Part shown: positions 23,008 to 28,109 of the stretch, piece by piece
Position numbering within the stretch: the stretch's first letter is position 1
Layout of the letters: each line of letters begins with the position of its first letter
DNA from: Actinomycetota bacterium
Lineage (GTDB): Bacteria; Actinomycetota; Actinomycetes; S36-B12; CAIYMF01
Length of the DNA stretch: 28,109 bases
Reading direction: 5' to 3'
Assembly: GCA_009699025.1 (NCBI GenBank)
Contig: WLOZ01000002.1
Coordinates: 1-28,109, forward strand
Notes under the pieces: generated by a model
The model's input: the letters and a program-made list of their open reading frames with translations, nothing else
Database searches by the model: none
What the model was told of the DNA's origin: nothing
Program-made: the position numbers and the translations under genes

Positions 23008-24138
23008 TCAGGCGTTGGCCTCGGCCGTCACCACGGCATCAACCTCTGCCCTGCGCGCCTGCAGTTCGACATCGAAGCGTGCCTTGGCAGCGCGCTCGAT
23101 GCGCACCTGATCGAACGAGTCGGCCTTGGCCTCGTCGTCGGCCATCAGGTCATCGAGGTTGAGGCCGGCCATATCGAGCACCCCGAGGTCGGCATACGCC
23201 TTCTGCACCTTCGGACTCCAGAGGCCGATGTCCTTGACGCACGGCACGATGCGGCTGAACAGCAGGGTGCGGAAGGCCTGCATATACGGCGAATTCTCCA
23301 CCGCGGCAACGCAGTCGACCACGTCGTAGCCGAGACCTTCCCACACCTCATCACCGCGGAAGCGGCTGCGCATGAGGAACGAACCCTCGATCACGAACTC
23401 CTCGCGCTCGGCCAACTCGGCGGCGCTGAGCTGCGAGTAGTAGTCGCGCAGCGCGATGCGGCCAAAGGCAACGTGCCGAGCCTCGTCGGCCATCACGTAC
23501 GACAGAATCTGCTTGGTGAGTGCGTCGGTGGAGATGTCGCGCAGCACGCCGAACGCGGCGAGCGCGAGTCCCTCGATGAGCACCTGCATGCCCAGGTAGG
23601 GCATATCCCACCGAGGGTCGGTGAGGGTGTCGTCGAGCAACGCCTTGAGATGCGGATTGATGGGGTAGACCTCGCCCACCTTCTCCTGCAGGAACCGCGC
23701 ATAGGTCTCGACGTGGCGAGCCTCGTCCATCACCTGGGTGGCCGCGTAGTACTTGGAATCGAGGTCGGGCACGCCTTCCACGATGCGGGCCGAGCAGATC
23801 AGAGCCCCCTGCTCGCCGTGCAGGAACTGGCTGAACTGCCACACCCCCATCGCCCGGCCACTCGCCGTGCGCTCAGCCTCGCTGAGGCCCTCATACGTGC
23901 GCGAGCCGACGAGTGGATGGATCTCTTTGGGGAGTCCGAAGGGGTCGTCGGGGTCGATCTCGAGGTCCCATTCGATTCGCTCGGCAGAGTCCCACTGCTT
24001 CTGCTTGCCCTTGGAGTAGAGCCCCAGCAGCCGGTCGCGGCCGTCGCCGTACTCCCAGGTGAAGCGAGCGGCACCCGCTGCCTCGAGGTCCCAGGTCTGC
24101 AGCTCGGCGGGAAGAGCATAGAGGTCAAAGGTCGACAT
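23008..24138 (-). CDS. Ferritin-like diiron protein, possible oxygenase or desaturase
   Basis: The protein has 376 residues and a four-helix diiron core. The six expected ligands are visible: Glu109 in HGEQGAL, Glu139 and His142 in MDEARHVETY, Glu189 in LIEGLALAAFG, and Glu219 and His222 in MADEARHVAFG. This E/ExxH/E/ExxH pattern fits the ferritin-like superfamily that includes ribonucleotide reductase R2-like oxidases, AurF-type N-oxygenases and acyl-ACP desaturases; the exact reaction cannot be told. No electron-transfer partner is adjacent. TAATGT lies 6 nt before the ATG. It stands on the opposite strand between rsgA and hisN, 18 nt from the convergent rsgA stop. Confidence 0.82.
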   Translation of the reverse strand: MSTFDLYALPAELQTWDLEAAGAARFTWEYGDGRDRLLGLYSKGKQKQWDSAERIEWDLEIDPDDPFGLPKEIHPLVGSRTYEGLSEAERTASGRAMGVWQFSQFLHGEQGALICSARIVEGVPDLDSKYYAATQVMDEARHVETYARFLQEKVGEVYPINPHLKALLDDTLTDPRWDMPYLGMQVLIEGLALAAFGVLRDISTDALTKQILSYVMADEARHVAFGRIALRDYYSQLSAAELAEREEFVIEGSFLMRSRFRGDEVWEGLGYDVVDCVAAVENSPYMQAFRTLLFSRIVPCVKDIGLWSPKVQKAYADLGVLDMAGLNLDDLMADDEAKADSFDQVRIERAAKARFDVELQARRAEVDAVVTAEANA

Positions 24139-24199
24139 GGATTTACATTAGTGTGCATCACCCCGATCCGCGCAGGTTCAGAGCCGATAGCGTCGGGTC

Positions 24200-25009
24200 A
24201 TGGACTCCCCCTGGGCACCGGATCTGGCCCTCGCGACCCGACTGGCCGACACCGCTGACCTCCTCACGATGTCGCGATTTAGGGCCACTGACCTCGTCGT
24301 GAGCACTAAGCCCGACCTCACGCCCGTTACCGAGGCAGACAGGGGTGCCGAGGAGGCGCTGCGCGCCATTCTGGCCGCCGAGCGCCCTGACGACGCCGTG
24401 CGTGGCGAGGAGGGCGCCGACACCGGAAGCAGCTCGCGTACGTGGGTACTCGACCCCATCGACGGCACCAAGAACTACGTGCGCGGCGTGCCGGTGTGGG
24501 CCACCCTCATAGCGCTCGTGGTCGACGGCACCCCGGTGATGGGGGTGGTGAGTGCCCCCGCCCTCGCGCGTCGCTGGTGGGCCGCCACCGGTGGCGGTGC
24601 CTTCACGCGCGACGTCGACGGCAGCGAGCGCGCCCTCCGCGTCTCAGCCGTCGCCCGGCTCGAGGATGCGTCGTTCAGTTACAGCGACCCCGTGGGTTGG
24701 GATGACGTGGCAGTGTCAGGCCTCGACTGCTCGCAGGGGCTGCAGGCCCTCCTCAACCGGTGCTGGCGCAGCCGCGCCTACGGCGACTTCTGGTCGCACC
24801 TGCTGGTGGCCGAGGGGGCCGTCGACGTCGCCGCCGAGCCCCAGCTCAATCCGTGGGATATCGCCGCCCTGATTCCGATCGTCGTCGAGGCCGGTGGTCG
24901 ATGCACCGGCTACGACGGGTCGTCGGCGTACTCCGGCGCCAGCATCGTCAGCGGCCTGAGCACCAACGGCCTCGTTCATGACAGCGTGATTGAGCTCCTT
25001 CGGCCGTAG
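24200..25009 (+). CDS. hisN: Inositol-monophosphatase-family enzyme, HisN-type histidinol-phosphatase
   Basis: The protein has 269 residues. The magnesium-dependent phosphatase motifs are clear: RGEEGAD (Glu70), WVLDPIDGTKNY (Asp85 and Asp88), and NPWDIAALIPIVVEAGG (Asp at about 225). The DPIDGTKNYVRG and YGDFWSHLLVAEGAVDV segments are typical of actinobacterial HisN, which removes phosphate from histidinol phosphate. Position near aroA-rsgA is also usual for hisN. Other substrates (inositol phosphate) are possible. TAGCGT lies 6 nt before the ATG. Its last 294 nt are overlapped on the other strand by the reading frame of the membrane-protein gene. Confidence 0.88.
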   Translation: MDSPWAPDLALATRLADTADLLTMSRFRATDLVVSTKPDLTPVTEADRGAEEALRAILAAERPDDAVRGEEGADTGSSSRTWVLDPIDGTKNYVRGVPVWATLIALVVDGTPVMGVVSAPALARRWWAATGGGAFTRDVDGSERALRVSAVARLEDASFSYSDPVGWDDVAVSGLDCSQGLQALLNRCWRSRAYGDFWSHLLVAEGAVDVAAEPQLNPWDIAALIPIVVEAGGRCTGYDGSSAYSGASIVSGLSTNGLVHDSVIELLRP

Positions 25010-25699
25010 GGAAGGGCGCCGGCTCCACCACGGCGCCCCCCACGCGAGCAGCACGGGCGCGAGCGCCACAGCCGCGAGGTCGAACCACCCGTAGCCCCCC
25101 GCCGCCACCGATGGTGGGTTTCCGATGGTGACGATCCCGAGAATCGTGTCGCGCGGCATCCAGCGCCACACGCCCCACATCGTGCCTAGCACCTCGAGCC
25201 ACGTGACCACGATGAAGGCGCCCACGTACAGCATTCGACTTCGGCCCCACACCAGGAATCCGACGAGGCAGAGGTACCAGAAGGCACCGAGAAGGTCGGG
25301 CCGGGGCGAGATCCACAGCCCCCACGATGCCGCGAGGGCTCCCAGAACGATCGTGGCGACCACGGCCACACGCGCGAGTCGCGCCCGGACTCCCACCCAC
25401 GCCGCGAAGCCGAGAGCCGCGAGGTACACGAGCCCGTGTCCGGGCGGTACGTAGGCGGGCACGTGGTCGAGCCGGTACTCGTACACACCGAGCCAGCCGG
25501 AGAATACGTACTCAACCAGCGTGGCGAAGGCGACGACGACGAGCGTCTGCACTCGCAGCAGGGCTGTTGCGCGCACCAGCAGAGCGATGAGCAGTGCCCA
25601 GGTCACGACGCCCAGAGCCACCTGAGTTGCGACCGAAGCGGTGCGGTCGACCCACAGCACTGCGGGAATCCACACGCACACCACGGCCATCACTCGCAC
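24716..25699 (-). CDS. Multi-pass membrane protein with long tail antisense to hisN
   Basis: The frame encodes 327 residues. Residues 1-225 are strongly hydrophobic with about seven membrane helices (VALGVVTWALLIALLV, LVYLAALGFAAWVGV, VAVVATIVLGALAASWGLW and others); SGWLGVYEYRLDHVPAYVPPG and the EVLGTMWGVWRWMP loop look conserved-type, but I do not recognise the family. After APWWSRRPSLRPKEL the frame has no stop until 24716, so about 97 residues are read antisense to hisN. That tail is Gly/Ala/Arg-rich and looks like non-selected sequence. Either the overlap is real or a frameshift has removed the native stop near 25000. The GTG at 25699 has CAGACT 6 nt upstream. Confidence 0.65.
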   Translation of the reverse strand: MRVMAVVCVWIPAVLWVDRTASVATQVALGVVTWALLIALLVRATALLRVQTLVVVAFATLVEYVFSGWLGVYEYRLDHVPAYVPPGHGLVYLAALGFAAWVGVRARLARVAVVATIVLGALAASWGLWISPRPDLLGAFWYLCLVGFLVWGRSRMLYVGAFIVVTWLEVLGTMWGVWRWMPRDTILGIVTIGNPPSVAAGGYGWFDLAAVALAPVLLAWGAPWWSRRPSLRPKELNHAVMNEAVGAQAADDAGAGVRRRPVVAGASTTGLDDDRNQGGDIPRIELGLGGDVDGPLGHQQVRPEVAVGAAAPAPVEEGLQPLRAVEA

Positions 25700-25800
25700 G
25701 TCGCCAGTCTGTCACCGCATCACTCACCCGTCGCAGCGACACCTTGCGCAACGGGCGAGGTCGGGGACATAGTGGTGAGAGGCCATCTGAGGAGGCACCC

Positions 25801-26238
25801 GTGTCGCTCATCACCATCCTCGAGTCCAAGGGCAGCGCAGTGATCACTGCGCACCCAGACGAGCCCCTGCTGAGCGCCATTGAGACCCTCGCCCATCACG
25901 GTATCGGCGCCCTCGTGGTGACGATGGACGGCCGCGAGATCGTTGGGATTGTGTCTGAGCGCGACGTGGTACGCATGCTTCAGGCGCACGGTCCCGACGC
26001 GCTGCTGCTGCCGATCCGCGAGGTCATGACCACCAACGTGACGTGCACCACCGTCGATCGCGAGGTCGACGAACTGATGGCAATCATGAGTAATCAGCGC
26101 ATACGACACATTCCGGTAGTCGACGACAACCACCACCTGATGGGAATGATCAGCATCGGCGACGTGGTGAAGCGCCGCCTCGAGGACCTCGAGAGCGAGC
26201 GAGCGGCGCTGATCAACTACATCACCATCGGAGGCTAA
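25801..26238 (+). CDS. Paired CBS-domain protein
   Basis: The protein has 145 residues and consists of a tandem CBS (Bateman) module. CBS1 covers about 8-65 (AIETLAHHGIGALVVTMDGREIVGIVSERDVVRML quoted by its landmark GIVSERDVVRML) and CBS2 about 74-130 (VMTTNVTCTTVDREV, then IRHIPVVDDNHHLMGMIS and IGDVVKRRLE). Such free-standing proteins bind adenosine nucleotides, NADH or similar ligands. The GTG at 25801 is fixed by AGGAGG 5 nt upstream and by the family start; the frame upstream to 25594 has no support. A promoter may lie at TTGCGC (25744-25749) and CATAGT (25768-25773), 18 nt apart. Confidence 0.88.
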   Translation: MSLITILESKGSAVITAHPDEPLLSAIETLAHHGIGALVVTMDGREIVGIVSERDVVRMLQAHGPDALLLPIREVMTTNVTCTTVDREVDELMAIMSNQRIRHIPVVDDNHHLMGMISIGDVVKRRLEDLESERAALINYITIGG

Positions 26239-26304
26239 TTCGCGCCATCGGTGCTGGCTCTGACAGGATCACAGGGGATTCCTGCGAGGAGTGACGCGAT
26301 ACCG

Positions 26305-27468
26305 ATGACAAGCACCGCATCACCGCAGGCCACGGGCACCACGGCCAACCTTCGCGATCCCTACATCGACCTACTTCGCGCGCTCTCACTCTGCATCGTC
26401 GTGCTGTGGCACTGGGCCTTCACCATCATCGTGTGGACCCCGAAGGGCCCTGAACCCACCAGCCCGCTGCAGTTCGCCTACGGCCTCTCCCCCCTCACCT
26501 GGCTCTTCCAGGTGCTCCCGCTGTTCTTCTTCGTGGGCGGCTACGCCCACCTGCGGGTGTGGGACAAGGTGCGCGCCAATGGTGGCGGCTACGGAATCTT
26601 CGTGCTGGGCCGAGCGCGTCGCCTGGTGCTGCCCACCGCCTCCCTTATCACCGTGTGGCTCGCGATCTACGTGGTCGTGAACGCGACCTGGGGTACGCCG
26701 TGGATGTTCCGGGCCGTCATCTTGATCCTGTCGCCCCTGTGGTTCATCGGTGCCTACCTGCTGCTGGTGCTCATCGCACCCGTGATGATCTGGTTGCACC
26801 GCAGGTGGGGGGTTGCCGCCCTGGTGCTGGTGGGAGCGCTGGCCTGCGCAGTCGACATCGGACGTTTCCACTTTGGGGTCGAGTGGCTGGGCTACGCGCA
26901 ACTACTGGTGGTGTTCGCCTTTTGCCACCAACTGGGATTCTTCTTCGACACCCTCGCCGTGATGCCTCGCCGGGTGAACTGGGCCATCATGTTCTCCGGC
27001 CTCTTCGGACTGCTGCTGCTGACCGTCGACGGCGGGTACCCCGCCTCGATGGTGGGTGTCGCGACCGACAAGTTCTCGAACATGGGACCCCCCACCTTTG
27101 CAATCATCATGCTCACCCTGTTTCAGGCGGGGGCGGCCATGCTGCTGCAGCCGAGGGCGCTTCGATGGCTGAAGCGGCCGAGGGCAGGAGTGTTTAACGC
27201 CATGCTCAACCGCGTGTCGCTGCCGCTGTTCCTCTTCCACACCACAGCGATGTCGCTGTTCATCCTCGTCGTGGTGTGGGGCTTGGGCTACGTACCGCCG
27301 TCGAGCCCCACCCTGTCGTGGTGGCTGCAGCGCCCGCTCTGGATCGCCGGGGCGCTGGTAATGATGGTGCCCGTGCTCTGGGTGTTCTCACGCAAAACGC
27401 TCTGGTACGCCTTCGACTCGATGAGGCTGCTGCGCAAGGATGCGCACCAGTACGAGTCGAGCTTCTAG
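26305..27468 (+). CDS. Acyltransferase-3-family membrane protein
   Basis: The protein has 387 residues and about ten membrane helices. It opens with RDPYIDLLRALSLCIVVLWHW, the typical acyltransferase-3 first helix with Arg and His, and continues with LPLFFFVGGYAH and the RARRLVLPT loop. These enzymes O-acylate sugars, peptidoglycan or lipids at the membrane. The frame is open from a GTG at 26251; the ATG at 26305 is preferred because the family start follows soon after, though its Shine-Dalgarno (GAGGAG, 13 nt away) is poor. The stop TAG shares CTAG (27465-27468) with the stop of the convergent P450 gene. Confidence 0.82.
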   Translation: MTSTASPQATGTTANLRDPYIDLLRALSLCIVVLWHWAFTIIVWTPKGPEPTSPLQFAYGLSPLTWLFQVLPLFFFVGGYAHLRVWDKVRANGGGYGIFVLGRARRLVLPTASLITVWLAIYVVVNATWGTPWMFRAVILILSPLWFIGAYLLLVLIAPVMIWLHRRWGVAALVLVGALACAVDIGRFHFGVEWLGYAQLLVVFAFCHQLGFFFDTLAVMPRRVNWAIMFSGLFGLLLLTVDGGYPASMVGVATDKFSNMGPPTFAIIMLTLFQAGAAMLLQPRALRWLKRPRAGVFNAMLNRVSLPLFLFHTTAMSLFILVVVWGLGYVPPSSPTLSWWLQRPLWIAGALVMMVPVLWVFSRKTLWYAFDSMRLLRKDAHQYESSF

Positions 27469-28109
27469 TCGGGCTCCTGCGCGGGCCGCACCCGCATCGG
27501 GAGCCCGCGGGCGGGGCGCACTGTCACGAGCGGCTCGGCGCGCACGGAGGCCGCGTCGACCGGGTCGCATCGCCATCGGCGAGCGATGGTGGCCATGATC
27601 AGGGTCGCCTCGACCAGCGCGAAGTCGCGACCGATGCACAGCCGCGGTCCCGCACCGAAGGGCAGGTAGCCGAGCCGAGCCGGGTCGGAGGCTCCGGTCG
27701 CGAGAAAGCGGGAGGGGTCGAAGCGCTCAGGGTCGTGCCAGAGGTCTGGATGTCGGTGCACCAACCACGGACTCATCACCACGAGCGCCCCCGCCGGAAC
27801 CTCGCGGCCGGCCAGCACGTCGGCCTCGCGCGAGGTGCGGGTGATGAGCCAGGCCGGCGGGTACAGGCGCAGCGCCTCGTCGACCACTGCTCGTGCGTAG
27901 GGCAATCGGGTGTAGTCGGCGAAGGTGGGCGCACGCTGGCCTAGCACCGCGAGCGCCTCATCGCGTAGCGCTGTCGCCGCGTGGGGAGCCGAACCAAGAA
28001 GGTGCCACGCCCAGGTGAGCGCGCTGGCCACGGTCTCGTGCCCCGCGACCAGAAAGGTGATGATCTGGTCACGTACCCGCGTGTCACCCGGTGCCGTGCC
28101 AAAGCCCTC
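27465..28109 (-). CDS. Cytochrome P450, C-terminal part (5' end beyond the window)
   Basis: The frame is open to the window edge, so the N-terminal half is missing; 214 residues are present. The I-helix is RDQIITFLVAGHETVASAL, with the AGHET oxygen-activation motif at about 28026-28043. The K-helix ExxR is in VVDEALRLYPPAW. The PERF-type segment is HDPERFDPSRF. The haem-binding loop is PFGAGPRLCIGRDFALVEA, with the cysteine codon at 27636-27638. All key residues are intact. The substrate is unknown; the sequence type (AGHETV, FGAGPRLCIG) is that of P450s using CYP102/CYP110-like folds rather than camphor-type ones. Confidence 0.9.
   Translation of the reverse strand, partial: EGFGTAPGDTRVRDQIITFLVAGHETVASALTWAWHLLGSAPHAATALRDEALAVLGQRAPTFADYTRLPYARAVVDEALRLYPPAWLITRTSREADVLAGREVPAGALVVMSPWLVHRHPDLWHDPERFDPSRFLATGASDPARLGYLPFGAGPRLCIGRDFALVEATLIMATIARRWRCDPVDAASVRAEPLVTVRPARGLPMRVRPAQEPD

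Noticed and set aside
25594..25800. N-terminal extension of the CBS protein
   Set aside because: Antisense to the membrane-protein start region, Arg/Pro-rich, and a strong AGGAGG marks GTG 25801 instead.

Overview
The window comes from a high-GC actinobacterium. The evidence is the strong G/C bias at third codon positions, a WhiB regulator, a PdtaS-type sensor kinase, an RsrA/SigR pair, the actinobacterial ribosomal protein bL37, and many genes that look leaderless (TANNNT about 6 nt before the start codon). Gene content and order (whiB1, pdtaS, a TB7.3-like biotin carrier, rsrA, sigR, SRAP, aroA, rsgA) recall the Rv3219-Rv3228 neighbourhood of Mycobacterium tuberculosis, with extra genes interspersed. 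I cannot name a genus. I see no tRNA, rRNA, CRISPR array, insertion sequence or prophage; this is chromosomal core with some accessory insertions.

Layout. 1-2514: the 3' end of a DUF4012-like gene, a strong hairpin terminator, a small secreted protein and an amidohydrolase. 2597-4328: an operon of acetyltransferase, RsbW-like anti-sigma kinase and SigF/SigB-type sigma factor, joined by 4-nt stop/start overlaps. 4334-5743: a small membrane protein divergent from a diacylglycerol/lipid kinase. 5744-7967: whiB1 behind a long leader, converging on pdtaS, which is preceded by a 29-residue membrane microprotein. 8047-11003: a thiamine-diphosphate enzyme converging on an M23 peptidase whose leader is a c-di-AMP (ydaO) riboswitch. 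11126-12568: a P-loop-like protein, an acetyltransferase and a hot-dog thioesterase. 12603-17280: a minus-strand operon of two membrane HD-domain proteins (one HD-GYP, one degenerate), a biotin carrier protein and a PilT-like ATPase, headed by a structured leader with a 21-codon ORF inside a 26-bp inverted repeat. 17351-18642: two uncharacterised proteins and bL37. 18645-20587: rsrA, sigR and a SRAP peptidase, with a consensus sigma-R promoter lying across the SRAP stop codon. 20651-25009: aroA-rsgA, a ferritin-like diiron protein and a HisN-type phosphatase. 24716-28109: a multi-pass membrane protein whose reading frame runs 294 nt antisense into hisN, a CBS-domain protein, an acyltransferase-3 protein and the C-terminal part of a cytochrome P450.

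How the genes fit together. The window is rich in regulation and stress response: an alternative sigma/anti-sigma pair (SigF/RsbW), a redox sigma/anti-sigma pair (SigR/RsrA) with apparent autoregulation, an Fe-S regulator (WhiB1), an RNA-antitermination-type sensor kinase (PdtaS), c-di-AMP control of a wall hydrolase, and probable c-di-GMP turnover linked to a pilus ATPase. Housekeeping genes for shikimate (aroA), histidine (hisN), ribosome assembly (rsgA) and abasic-site repair (SRAP) are embedded among them. Genes are tightly packed. Several convergent pairs share or nearly share stop codons, and only one good intrinsic terminator is visible.
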